Shown piece by piece: positions 35,222 to 49,288 of a DNA stretch of 64,000 nt. Positions within the stretch are counted from its first letter, which is position 1, and every line of letters begins with the position of its first letter. This DNA comes from Litoditis marina (taxonomy: Eukaryota > Nematoda > Chromadorea > Rhabditida > Rhabditidae). Under the pieces are notes generated by a model, which had not been told where the DNA came from, did no database searches, and saw nothing but the letters and a program-made list of their open reading frames with translations. A program made the position numbers and the translations under genes. The stretch is taken from the NCBI GenBank assembly GCA_964036275.1, contig OZ038434.1, positions 21,193,879-21,257,878 on the forward strand. Direction: 5' to 3'.

Positions 35222-38200
35222 AATCGCAACTCCATTCACGTCAACTTGGGGGTGTTTTTGGTTAGCACGGCCACTCAATTATTTCGGGACTGTTTCAACT
35301 TATGCAAATAAGATGAACATTTTTAAGTTTCTACACATGAGAGGAGTTCAAAAATACCAAGTTTGAATACTAAATCTCACGTAGGGCGAAAATCGCAACT
35401 CCATTCACGTCAATTTGGGGGTGTTTTTGGTTAGCACCGCCACTCAATTATTTCGGGACTGTTTCAACTTATACAAATAAGATGAACATTTTTAAGTTTC
35501 TACACATGAGAGGAGTTCAAAAATACCAAGTTTGAATACTAAATCTCACGTAGGGCGAAAATCCCAACTCCATTCACGTCAACTTGGGGGTGTTTTTGGT
35601 TAGCACCGCCACTCAATTATTTCGGGACTGTTTCAACTTATGCTAATAAGATAAACATTTTTAAGTTTCTACACATGAGAGGAGTTCAAAAATACCAAGT
35701 TTGAACACTAAATCTCACGTACGGCGAAAATCGCAACTCCATTCACGTCAACTTGGACTTGGGGGTGTTTTTGGTTAGCACCGCCACTCAATTATTTCGG
35801 GACTGTTTCAACTTATGCAAATAAGATGAACATTTTTAAGTTTCTACACATGAGAGGAGTTCAAAAATACCAAGTTTGAATACTAAATCTCACGTAGGGC
35901 GAAAATCGCAACTCCATTCACGTCAACTTGGGGGTGTTTTTGGTTAGCACCGCCACTCAATTATTTCGGGACTGTTTCAACTTATACAAATAAGATGAAC
36001 ATTTTTAAGTTTCTACACATGAGAGGAGTTCAAAAATACCAAGTTTGAACACTAAATCTCACGTACGGCGAAAATCGCAACTCCATTCACGTCAACTTGG
36101 ACTTGGGGGTGTTTTTGGTTAGCACCGCCACTCAATTATTTCGGGACTGTTTCAACTTATGCAAATAAGATGAACATTTTTAAGTTTCTACACATGAGAG
36201 GAGTTCAAAAATACCAAGTTTGAATACTAAATCTCACGTAGGGCGAAAATCGCAACTCCATTCACGTCAACTTGGGGGTGTTTTTGGTTAGCACCGCCAC
36301 TCAATTATTTCGGGACTGTTTCAACTTATACAAATAAGATGAACATTTTTAAGTTTCTACACATGAGAGGAGTTCAAAAATACCAAGTTTGAATACTAAA
36401 TCTCACGTAGGGCGAAAATCGCAACTCCATTCACGTCAACTTGGGGGTGTTTTTGGTAAGCACCGCCACTCAATTATTTCAGGACTGTTTCAACTTATGC
36501 TAATAAGATGAACATTTTTAAGTTTCTACACATGAGAGGAGTTCAAAAATACCAAGTTTGAATACTAAATCTCACGTAGGGCGAAAATCGCAACTCCATT
36601 CACGTCAACTTGGGGGTGTTTTTGGTTAGCACCGCCACTCAATTATTTCGGGACTGTTTCAACTTATGCTAATAAGATGAACATTTTTAAGTTTCTACAC
36701 ATGAGAGGAGTTCAAAAATACCAAGTTTGAACACTAAATCTCGCGTAGGGCGAAAATCGCAACTCCATTCACGTCAACTTGGGGGTGTTTTTGGTTAGCA
36801 CCGCCACTCAATTATTCCGGGACTGTTTCAACTTATGCTAATAAGATGAACATTTTTGAGTTTCTACACATGAGAGGAGTTCAAAAATACCAAGTTTGAA
36901 CACTAATTCTCACGTAGGGCAAAAATCGCAACTCCATTCACGTCAATTTGGGGGTGTTTTTGGTTAGCACCGCCACTCAATTATTTCGGGACTGTTTCAA
37001 CTTATGCTAATAAGATGAACATTTTTGAGTTTCTACACATGAGGGGAGTTCAAAAATACAAAGTTTGAATACTAAATCTCACGTAGGGCGAAAATCGCAA
37101 CTCCATTCACGTCAACTTGGGGGTGTTTTTGGTTAGCACGGCCACTCAATTATTTCGGGACTGTTTCAACTTATGCAAATAAGATGAACATTTTTAAGTT
37201 TCTACACATGAGAGGAGTTCAAAAATACCAAGTTTGAATACTAAATCTCACGTAGGGCGAAAATCGCAACTCCATTCACGTCAATTTGGGGGTGTTTTTG
37301 GTTAGCACCGCCACTCAATTATTTCGGGACTGTTTCAACTTATACAAATAAGATGAACATTTTTAAGTTTCTACACATGAGAGGAGTTCAAAAATACCAA
37401 GTTTGAATACTAAATCTCACGTAGGGCGAAAATCCCAACTCCATTCACGTCAACTTGGGGGTGTTTTTGGTTAGCACCGCCACTCAATTATTTCGGGACT
37501 GTTTCAACTTATGCTAATAAGATAAACATTTTTAAGTTTCTACACATGAGAGGAGTTCAAAAATACCAAGTTTGAACACTAAATCTCACGTACGGCGAAA
37601 ATCGCAACTCCATTCACGTCAACTTGGACTTGGGGGTGTTTTTGGTTAGCACCGCCACTCAATTATTTCGGGACTGTTTCAACTTATGCAAATAAGATGA
37701 ACATTTTTAAGTTTCTACACATGAGAGGAGTTCAAAAATACCAAGTTTGAATACTAAATCTCACGTAGGGCGAAAATCGCAACTCCATTCACGTCAACTT
37801 GGGGGTGTTTTTGGTTAGCACCGCCACTCAATTATTTCGGGACTGTTTCAACTTATACAAATAAGATGAACATTTTTAAGTTTCTACACATGAGAGGAGT
37901 TCAAAAATACCAAGTTTGAACACTAAATCTCACGTACGGCGAAAATCGCAACTCCATTCACGTCAACTTGGACTTGGGGGTGTTTTTGGTTAGCACCGCC
38001 ACTCAATTATTTCGGGACTGTTTCAACTTATGCAAATAAGATGAACATTTTTAAGTTTCTACACATGAGAGGAGTTCAAAAATACCAAGTTTGAATACTA
38101 AATCTCACGTAGGGCGAAAATCGCAACTCCATTCACGTCAACTTGGGGGTGTTTTTGGTTAGCACCGCCACTCAATTATTTCGGGACTGTTTCAACTTAT

Positions 38201-38963
38201 ACAAATAAGATGAACATTTTTAAGTTTCTACACATGAGAGGAGTTCAAAAATACCAAGTTTGAATACTAAATCTCACGTAGGGCGAAAATCGCAACTCCA
38301 TTCACGTCAACTTGGGGGTGTTTTTGGTAAGCACCGCCACTCAATTATTTCAGGACTGTTTCAACTTATGCTAATAAGATGAACATTTTTAAGTTTCTAC
38401 ACATGAGAGGAGTTCAAAAATACCAAGTTTGAATACTAAATCTCACGTAGGGCGAAAATCGCAACTCCATTCACGTCAACTTGGGGGTGTTTTTGGTTAG
38501 CACCGCCACTCAATTATTTCGGGACTGTTTCAACTTATGCTAATAAGATGAACATTTTTAAGTTTCTACACATGAGAGGAGTTCAAAAATACCAAGTTTG
38601 AACACTAAATCTCGCGTAGGGCGAAAATCGCAACTCCATTCACGTCAACTTGGGGGTGTTTTTGGTTAGCACCGCCACTCAATTATTCCGGGACTGTTTC
38701 AACTTATGCTAATAAGATGAACATTTTTGAGTTTCTACACATGAGAGGAGTTCAAAAATACCAAGTTTGAACACTAATTCTCACGTAGGGCAAAAATCGC
38801 AACTCCATTCACGTCAATTTGGGGGTGTTTTTGGTTAGCACCGCCACTCAATTATTTCGGGACTGTTTCAACTTATGCTAATAAGATGAACATTTTTGAG
38901 TTTCTACACATGAGGGGAGTTCAAAAATACAAAGTTTGAATACTAAATCTCACGTAGGGCGAA
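35222..38963 (+). repeat. Higher-order repeat in the 169 array, 1,871 bp (11 monomers), two tandem copies
   Basis: Copies span 35222-37092 and 37093-38963. Private variants ATCCCAACTC (35561 and 37432) and TCGCGTAGGG (36741 and 38612) are exactly 1,871 bp apart, as are GATAAACA, the ACTTGG-duplication monomers and ATTCCGGGAC. 1,871 is eleven monomers plus two 6-bp duplications. I saw no difference between copies at the sites compared. Confidence 0.9.
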
Positions 38964-40289
38964 AATCGCAACTCCATTCACGTCAACTTGGGGGTGTTTT
39001 TGGTTAGCACCGCCACTCAATTATTTCGGGACTGTTTCAACTTATGCAAATAAGATGAACATTTTTAAGTTTCTACACATGAGAGGAGTTCAAAAATACC
39101 AAGTTTGAGTACTAAATCTCACGTAGGGCGAAAATCGCAACTCCATTCACGTCAACTTGGGGGTGTTTTTGGTTAGCACCGCCACTCAATTATTTCGGGA
39201 CTGTTTCAACTTATGCAAATAAGATGAACATTTTTAAGTTTCTACACATGAGAGGAGTTCAAAAATACCAAGTTTGAGTACTAAATCTCACGTAGGGCGA
39301 AAATCGCAACTCCATTCACGTCAACTTGGGGGTGTTTTTGGTTAGCACCGCCACTCAATTATTTCAGGACTGTTTCAACTTATGCTAATAAGATGAACAT
39401 TTTTGAGTTTCTACACATGAGAGGAGTTCAAAAATACCAAGTTTGAACACTAATTCTCACGTAGGGCAAAAATCGCAACTCCATTCACGTCAATTTGGGG
39501 GTGTTTTTGGATAGCACCGCCACTCAATTATTTCGGGACTGTTTCAACTTATGCTAATAAGATGAACATTTTGAGTTTCTACACATGAGGGGAGTTCAAA
39601 AATACAAAGTTTGAATACTAAATCTCACGTAGGGCGAAAATCGCAACTCCATTCACGTCAACTTGGGGGTGTTTTTGGTTAGCACCGCCACTCAATTATT
39701 TCGGGACTGTTTCAACTTATGCAAATAAGATGAACTTTTTAAGTTTCTACACATGAGAGGAGTTCAAAAATACCAAGTTTGAATACTAAATCTCACGTAG
39801 GGCGAAAATCGCAACTCCATTCACGTCAACTTGGGGGTGTTTTTGGTTAGCACCGCCACTCAATTATTTCGGGACTGTTTCAACTTATGCAAATAAGATG
39901 AACATTTTTAAGTTTCTACACATGAGAGGAGTTCAAAAATACCAAGTTTGAATACTAAATCTCACGTAGGGCGAAAATCGCAACTCCATTCACGTCAACT
40001 TGGGGGTGTTTTTGGTTAGCACCGCCACTCAATTATTTCGGGACTGTTTCAACTTATACAAATAAGATGAACATTTTTAAGTTTCTACACATGAGAGGAG
40101 TTCAAAAATACCAAGTTTGAATACTAAATCTCACGTAGGGCGAAAATCGCAACTCCACTCACGTCAATTTGGGGGTGTTTTTGGTTAGCACGGCCACTCA
40201 ATTATTTCGGGACTGTTTCAACTTATGCAAATAAGATAAACATTTTTAAGTTTCTACACATGAGAGGAGTTCAAAAATACCAAGTTTGA

Positions 40290-40345
40290 ACACTAAATCT
40301 CACGTAGGGCGAAAATCGCAACTCCATTCACGTTTCTACACATGA
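40290..40345 (+). repeat. Fused (deleted) 169 monomer junction
   Basis: CCATTCACG runs directly into TTTCTACACATGAG near 40332. About 87 bp, the right part of one monomer and the start of the next, is missing. A two-base GT is shared by both sides, consistent with microhomology deletion. Confidence 0.85.
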
Positions 40346-40799
40346 GAGGAGTTCAAAAATACCAAGTTTGAATACTAAATCTCACGTAGGGCGAAAATCG
40401 CAAACTCCACTCACGTCAATTTGGGGGTGTTTTTGGTTAGCACCGCCACTCAATTATTTCAATACTGTTTCAACTTATGCTAATAAGATGAACATTTTTG
40501 AGTTTCTACACATGAGAGGAGTTCAAAAATACCAGTTTGAACACTAAATCTCACGTAGGGCAAAAATCGCAACTCCATTCACGTCAATTTGGGGGTGTTT
40601 TTGTTTAGCACCGCCACTCAATTATTTCGGGACTGTTTCAACTTATGCTAATAAGATGAACATTTTTGAGTTTCTACACATGAGAGGAGTTCAAAAATAC
40701 CAAGTTTGAACACTAAATCTCACGTAGGGCGAAAATCGCAACTCCATTCACGTCAACTTGGGGGTGTTTTTGGTTAGCACCGCCACTCAATTATTTCGG

Positions 40800-43700
40800 G
40801 ACTGTTTCAACTTATGCTAATAAGATGAACATTTTTGAGTTTCTACACATGAGGGGAGTTCAAAAATACCAAGTTTGAATACTAAATCTCACGTAGGGCG
40901 AAAATCGCAACTCCATTCACGTCAACTTGGGGGTGTTTTTGGTTAGCACCGCCACTCAATTATTCGGGACTGTTTCAACTTATGCTAATAAGATGAATAT
41001 TTTTGAGTTTCTACACATGAGAGGAGTTCAAAAATACCAAGTTTGAACACTAATTCTCACGTAGGGCAAAAATCGCAACTCCATTCACGTCAATTTGGGG
41101 GTGTTTTTGGTTAGCACCGCCACTCAATTATTTCAATACTGTTTCAACTTATGCTAATAAGATGAACATTTTTGAGTTTCTACACATGAGAGGAGTTCAA
41201 AAATACCAAGTTTGAACACTAAATCTCACGTAGGGCAAAAATCGCAACTCCATTCACGTCAATTTGGGGGTGTTTTTGGTTAGCACCGCCACTCAATAAT
41301 TTCGGGACTGTTTCAACTTATGCTAATAAGATGAACATTTTTGAGTTTCTACACATGAGGGGAGTTCAAAAATACCAAGTTTGAATACTAAATCTCACGT
41401 AGGGCGAAAATCGCAACTCCATTCACGTCAACTTGGGGGTGTTTTTGGTTAGCACCGCCACTCAATTATTTCGGGACTGTTTCAACTTATGCTAATAAGA
41501 TGAATATTTTTGAGTTTCTACACATGAGAGGAGTTCAAAAATACCAAGTTTGAACACTAATTCTCACGTAGGGCAAAAATCGCAACTCCATTCACGTCAA
41601 TTTGGGGGTGTTTTTGGTTAGCACCGCCACTCAATTATTTCGGGACTGTTTCAACTTATGCTAATAAGATGAACATTTTTGAGTTTCTACACATGAGGGG
41701 AGTTCAAAAATACAATGTTTGAATACTAAATCTCACGTAGGGCGAAAATCGCAACTCCATTCACGTCAACTTGGGGGTGTTTTTGGTTAGCACCGCCACT
41801 CAATTATTTGGGACTGTTTCAACTTATGCAAATAAGATGAACATTTTTAAGTTTCTACACATGAGAGGAGTTCAAAAATACCAAGTTTGAATACTAAATC
41901 TCACGTAGGGCGAAAATCGCAACTCCATTCACGTCAACTTGGGGGTGTTTTTGGTTAGCACCGCCACTCAATTATTTCGGGACTGTTTCAACTTATACAA
42001 ATAAGATGAACATTTTAAGTTTCTACACATGAGAGGAGTTCAAAAATACCAAGTTTGAATACTAAATCTCACGTAGGGCGAAAATCGCAACTCCATTCAC
42101 GTCAATTTGGGGGTGTTTTTGGTTAGCACCGCCACTTAATTATTTCAGGACTGTTTCAACTTATGCTAATAAGATGAACATTTTTGAGTTTCTACACATG
42201 AGAGGAGTTCAAAAATACCAAGTTTGAACACTAAATCTCACGTAGGGCAAAATCGCAACTCCATTCACGTCAATTTGGGGGTGTTTTTGGTTAGCACCGC
42301 CACTCAATTATTTCGGGAATGTTTCAACTTATGCTAATAAGATGAACATTTTTGAGTTTCTACACATGAGGGGAGTTCAAAAATACCAAGTTTGAACACT
42401 AAATCTCACGTAGGGCAAAAATCGCAACTCCATTCACGTCAATTTGGGGGTGTTTTTGGATAGCACCGCCACTCAATTATTTCGGGACTGTTTCAACTTA
42501 TGCTAATAAGATGAACATTTTTGAGTTTCTACACATGAGGGGAGTTCAAAAATACAAAGTTTGAATACTAAATCTCACGTAGGGCGAAAATCGCAACTCC
42601 ATTCACGTCAACTTGGGGGTGTTTTTGGTTAGCACCGCCACTCAATTATTTCGGGACTGTTTCAACTTATGCTAATAAGATGAATATTTTGAGTTTCTAC
42701 ACATGAGAGGAGTTCAAAAATACCAAGTTTGAACACTAATTCTCACGTAGGGCAAAAATCGCAACTCCATTCACGTCAATTTGGGGGTGTTTTTGGTTAG
42801 CACCGCCACTCAATTATTTCAATACTGTTTCAACTTATGCTAATAAGATGAACATTTTTGAGTTTCTACACATGAGAGGAGTTCAAAATACCAAGTTTGA
42901 ACACTAAATCTCACGTAGGGCAAAAATCGCAACTCCATTCACGTCAATTTGGGGGTGTTTTTGGTTAGCACCGCCACTCAATTATTTCGGGACTGTTTCA
43001 ACTTATGCTAATAAGATGAACATTTTTGAGTTTCTACACATGAGGGGAGTTCAAAAATACCAAGTTTGAATACTAAATCTCACGTAGGGCGAAAATCGCA
43101 ACTCCATTCACGTCAACTTGGGGGTGTTTTTGGTTAGCACCGCCACTCAATTATTTCGGGACTGTTTCAACTTATGCTAATAAGATGAATATTTTTGAGT
43201 TTCTACACATGAGAGGAGTTCAAAAATACCAAGTTTGAACACTAATTCTCACGTAGGGCAAAATCGCAACTCCATTCACGTCAATTTGGGGGTGTTTTTG
43301 GTTAGCACCGCCACTCAATTATTTCGGGACTGTTTCAACTTATGCTAATAAGATGAACATTTTTGAGTTTCTACACATGAGGGGAGTTCAAAAATACAAA
43401 GTTTGAATACTAAATCTCACGTAGGGCGAAAATCGCAACTCCATTCACGTCAACTTGGGGGTGTTTTTGGTTAGCACCGCCACTCAATTATTTTGGGACT
43501 GTTTCAACTTATGCAAATAAGATGAACATTTTTAAGTTTCTACACATGAGAGGAGTTCAAAAATACCAAGTTTGAATACTAAATCTCACGTAGGGCGAAA
43601 ATCGCAACTCCATTCACGTCAACTTGGGGGTGTTTTTGGTTAGCACCGCCACTCAATTATTTCGGGACTGTTTCAACTTATACAAATAAGATGAACATTT

Positions 43701-44150
43701 TTAAGTTTCTACACATGAGAGGAGTTCAAAAATACCAAGTTTGAATACTAAATCTCACGTAGGGCGAAAATCGCAACTCCATTCACGTCAATTTGGGGGT
43801 GTTTTTGGTTAGCACCGCCACTTAATTATTTCAGGACTGTTTCAACTTATGCTAATAAGATGAACATTTTTGAGTTTCTACACATGAGAGGAGTTCAAAA
43901 ATACCAAGTTTGAACACTAAATCTCACGTAGGGCAAAAATCGCAACTCCATTCACGTCAATTTGGGGGTGTTTTTGGTTAGCACCGCCACTCAATTATTT
44001 CGGGAATGTTTCAACTTATGCTAATAAGATGAACATTTTTGAGTTTCTACACATGAGGGGAGTTCAAAAATACCAAGTTTGAACACTAAATCTCACGTAG
44101 GGCAAAAATCGCAACTCCATTCACGTCAATTTGGGGGTGTTTTTGGTTAG
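40800..44150 (+). repeat. Higher-order repeat in the 169 array, about 1,686-1,690 bp (10 monomers), two copies
   Basis: GCCACTTAAT is at 42131 and 43817. The GATGAATATTTT, CAATACTG and GGGAATGTTT variants recur in the same order in both halves. Small indels make the offset vary by a few bases. Confidence 0.8.
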
Positions 44151-44439
44151 CACCGCCACTCAATTATTTCGGGACTGTTTCAACTTATGCTAATAAGATG
44201 AACATTTTTAAGTTTCTACACATGAGAGGAGTTCAAAAATACCAAGTTTGAACACTAAATCTCGCGTAGGGCGAAAATCGCAACTCCATTCACGTCAACT
44301 TGGGGGTGTTTTGGTTAGCACCGCCACTCAATTATTTCGGGACTGTTTCAATTTATGCTAATAAGATAAACATTTTTAAGTTTCTACACATGAGAGGAGT
44401 TCAAAAATACCAAGTTTGAACACTAAATCTCACGTAGGG

Positions 44440-44475
44440 CGAAAATCGCAACTCCATTCACGTTTCTACACATGA
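44440..44475 (+). repeat. Fused (deleted) 169 monomer junction
   Basis: Same CACG/TTTCTACAC join as at 40332, here at about 44462. It defines the short ~82-bp monomer of the 4.8-kb higher-order unit. Confidence 0.85.
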
Positions 44476-47400
44476 GAGGAGTTCAAAAATACCAAGTTTG
44501 AACACTAAATCCCACGTAGGGCGAAAATCGCAACTCCATTCACGTCAACTTGGGGTGTTTTTGGTTAGCACCGCCACTCAATTATTTCGGGACTGCTTCA
44601 ACTTATGCTAATAAGATGAACATTTTTGAGTTTCTACACATGAGAGAAGTTCAAAAATACCAAGTTTGAACACTAAATCCCACGTAGGGCGAAAATCGCA
44701 ACTCCATTCACGTCAAATTGGGTGTGTTTTTGGTTAGCACCGCCACTCAATTATTTCAGGACTGTTTCAACTCATGCTAATAAGATGAACATTTTTAAGT
44801 TTCTACACATGAGAGGAGTTCAAAAATACCAAGTTTGAACACTAAATCCCACGTAGGGCGAAAATCGCAACTCCATTCACGTCAACTTGAGGGTGTTTTT
44901 GGTTAGCACCGCCACTCAATTATTTCGGGACTGTTTCTACTTATGCAAATAAGATGAACATTTTTAAGTTTCTACACATGAGAGGAGTTCAAAATACCAA
45001 GTTTGAATACTAAATCCCACGTAGGGCGAAAATCGCAACTCCATTCACGTCAACTTGGGGGTGTTTTTGGTTAGCACCGCCACTCAATTATTTCGGGACT
45101 GTTTCAACTTATGCTAATAAGATGAACATTTTTAAGTTTCTACACATGAGAGGAGTTCAAAAATACCAAGTTTGAACACTAAATCTCACGTAGGGCGAAA
45201 ATCGCAACTCCATTCACGTCAACTTGGGGGTGTTTTTGGTTAGCACCGCCACTCAATTATTTCGGGACTGTTTCTACTTATGCAAATAAGATGAACATTT
45301 TTTAAGTTTCTACACATGAGAGGAGTTCAAAAATACCAAGTTTGAATACTAAATCCCACGTAGGGCGAAAATCGCAACTCCATTCACGTCAACTTGGGGG
45401 TGTTTTTGGTTAGCACCGCCACTCAATTATTTCGGGACTGTTTCAACTTATGCTAATAAGACGAACATTTTTGAGTTTCTACACATGAGGGGAGTTTAAA
45501 AATACCAAGTTTGAACACTAAATCTCACGTAGGGCAAAAATCGCAACTCCATTCACGTCAACTTGGGGGTGTTTTTGGTTAGCACCGCCACTCAATTATT
45601 TCGGGACTGTTTCAACTTATGTAAATAAGATGAACATTTTTGAGTTTCTACACATGAGAGAAGTTCAAAAATACCAAGTTTGAACACTAAATCCCACGTA
45701 GGGCGAAAATCGCAACTCCATTCACGTCAACTTGGGGTGTTTTTGGTTAGCACCGCCACTCAATTATTTCGGGACTGTTTCAACTTATGCTAATAAGACG
45801 AACATTTTTGAGTTTCTACACATGAGGGGAGTTCAAAAATACCAAGTTTGAACACTAAATCTCACGTAGGGCAAAAATCGCAACTCCATTCACGTCAACT
45901 TGGGGGTGTTTTTGGTTAGCACCGCCACTCAATTATTTCGGGACTGTTTCAACTTATGCAAATAAGATGAACATTTTTGAGTTTCTACACATGAGAGAAG
46001 TTCAAAAATACCAAGTTTGAACACTAAATCCCACGTAGGGCGAAAATCGCAACTCCATTCACGTCAACTTGGGGGTGTTTTTGGTTAGCACCGCCACTCA
46101 ATTATTTCGGGACTGTTTCAACTTATACAAATAAGATGAACATTTTTAAGTTTCTACACATGAGAGGAGTTCAAAAATACCAAGTTTGAATACTAAATCT
46201 CACGTAGGGCGAAAATCGCAACTCCATTGACGTCAATTTGGGGGTGTTTTTGGTTAGCACCGCCACTCAATTATTTCGGGACTGTTCCAACTTATGCTAA
46301 TACGATGAACATTTTGAAGTTTCTACACATGAAAGGAGTTCAAAAATACCAAGTTTGAACACTAAATCCCACGTAGGGCGAAAATCGCAACTCCATTCAC
46401 GTCAACTTGGGGGTGTTTTTGGTTAGCACCGCCACTCAATTATTTCGGGACTGTTTCAACTTATACAAATAAGTTGAACATTTTTAAGTTTCTACACATG
46501 AGAGGAGCTCAAAAATACCAAGTTTGAATACTAAATCTCACGTAGGGCGAAAATCGCAACTCCATTGACGTCAATTTGGGGGTGTTTCTTGGTTAGCACC
46601 GCCACTCAATTATTTCAGGACTGTTTCAACTTATGCTAATAAGATGAACATTTTTGAGTTTCTACACATGAGAGGAGTTCAAAAATACCAAGTTTGAACA
46701 CTAAATCTCACGTAGGGCAAAAATCGCAACTCCATTCACGTCAATTTGGGGGTGTTTTTGGTTAGCACCGCCACTCAATTATTTCGGGACTGTTTCAACT
46801 TAGGCTAATAAGATGAACATTTTTGAGTTTCTACACATGAGGGGAGTTCAAAAATACCAAGTTTGAACACTAAATCTCACGTAGGGCAAAAATCGCAACT
46901 CCATTCACGTCAATTTGGGGGTGTTTTTGGTTAGCACCGCCACTCAATTATTTCGGGACTGTTTCAACTTATGCTAATAAGATGAACATTTTTAAGTTTC
47001 TACACATGAGAGGAGTTCAAAAATACCAAGTTTGAACACTAAATCTCACGTAGGGCGAAAATCGCAACTCCATTCACGTCAACTTGGGGGTGTTTTTGGT
47101 TAGCACCGCCACTCAATTATTTCGGGACTGTTTCAACTTATGCAAATAAGATGAACATTTTTAAGTTTCTACACATGAGAGGAGTTCAAAAATACCAAGT
47201 TTGAATACTAAATCCCACGTAGGGCGAAAATCGCAATTCCATTCACGTCAACTTGGGGGTGTTTTTGTTAGCACCGCCACTCAATTATTTCGGGACTGTT
47301 TCAACTTATGCTAATAAGACGAACATTTTTGAGTTTCTACACATGAGGGGAGTTCAAAAATACGAAGTTTGAACACTAAATCTCACGTAGGGCAAAAATC

Positions 47401-49251
47401 GCAACTCCATTCACGTCAACTTGGGGGTGTTTTTGGTTAGCACCGCCACTCAATTATTTCGGGACTGTTTCAACTTATGCAAATAAGATGAACATTTTTG
47501 AGTTTCTACACATGAGAGAAGTTCAAAAATACCAAGTTTGAACACTAAATCCCACGTAGGGCGAAAATCGCAACTCCATTCACGTCAACTTGGGGGTGTT
47601 TTTGGTTAGCACCGCCACTCAATTATTTCGGGACTGTTTCAACTTATACAAATAAGATGAACATTTTTAAGTTTCTACACATGAGAGGAGTTCAAAAATA
47701 CCAAGTTTGAATACTAAATCTCACGTAGGGCGAAAATCGCAACTCCATTCACGTCAACTTGGGGGTGTTTTTGGTTAGCACCGCCACTCAATTATTTCGG
47801 GACTGTTTCAACTTATGCAAATAAGATGAACATTTTTAAGTTTCTACACATGAGAGGAGTTCAAAAATACCAAGTTTGAATACTAAATCCCACGTAGGGC
47901 GAAAATCGCAACTCCATTCACGTCAACTTGGGGGTGTTTTTGGTTAGCACCGCCACTCAATTATTTCGGGACTGTTTTAACTTATGCTAATAAGACGAAC
48001 ATTTTTGAGTTTCTACACATGAGGGGAGTTCAAAAATACCAAGTTTGAACACTAAATCTCACGTAGGGCAAAAATCTCAACTCCATTCACGTCAACTTGG
48101 GGGTGTTTTTGGTTAGCACCGCCACTCAATTATTTCGGGACTGTTTCAACTTATGCAAATAAGATGAACATTTTTAAGTTTCTACACATGAGAGGAGTTC
48201 AAAAATACCAAGTTTGAATACTAAATCCCACGTAGGGCGAAAATCGCAACTCCATTCACGTCAACTTGGGGGTGTTTTTTGGTTAGCACCGCCACTCAAT
48301 TATTTCGGGACTGTTTCAACTTATGCTAATAAGACGAACATTTTTGAGTTTCTACACATGAGGGGAGTTCAAAAATACCAAGTTTGAACACTAAATCTCA
48401 CGTAGGGCAAAAATCGCAACTCCATTCACGTCAACTTGGGGGTGTTTTTGGTTAGCACCGCCACTCAATTATTTCGGGACTGTTTCAACTTATGCAAATA
48501 AGATGAACATTTTTAAGTTTCTACACATGAGAGGAGTTCAAAAATACCAAGTTTGAATACTAAATCCCACGTAGGGCGAAAATCGCAACTCCATTCACGT
48601 CAACTTGGGGGTGTTTTTGGTTAGCACGGCCACTCAATTATTTCGGGACTGTTTCAATTTATGCTAATAAGATGAAACATTTTTGAGTTTCTACACATGA
48701 GAGGAGTTCAAAAATACCAAGTTTGAACACTAAATCTCACGTAGGGCAAAAATCGCAACTCCATTCACGTCAATTTGGGGGTGTTTTTGGTTAGCACCGC
48801 CACTCAATTATTTCGGGAATGTTTCAACTTATGCTAATAAGATGAACATTTTTGAGTTTCTACACATGAGGGGAGTTCAAAAATACCAAGTTTGAACACT
48901 AAATCTCACGTAGGGCAAAAATCGCAACTCCATTCACGTCAATTTGGGGGTGTTTTTGGTTAGCACCGCCACTCAATTATTTCGGGACTGTTTCAACTTA
49001 TGCTAATAAGATGAACATTTTAAGTTTCTACACATGAGAGGAGTTCAAAAATACCAAGTTTGAACACTAAATCTCGCGTAGGGCGAAAATCGCAACTCCA
49101 TTCACGTCAACTTGGGGGTGTTTTTGGTTAGCACCGCCACTCAATTATTTCGGGACTGTTTCAATTTATGCTAATAAGATAAACATTTTTAAGTTTCTAC
49201 ACATGAGAGGAGTTCAAAAATACCAAGTTTGAACACTAAATCTCACGTAGG

Positions 49252-49288
49252 GCGAAAATCGCAACTCCATTCACGTTTCTACACATGA
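49252..49288 (+). repeat. Fused (deleted) 169 monomer junction
   Basis: Copy of the 44462 join, carried along in the 4.8-kb duplication (about 49275). Confidence 0.85.
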
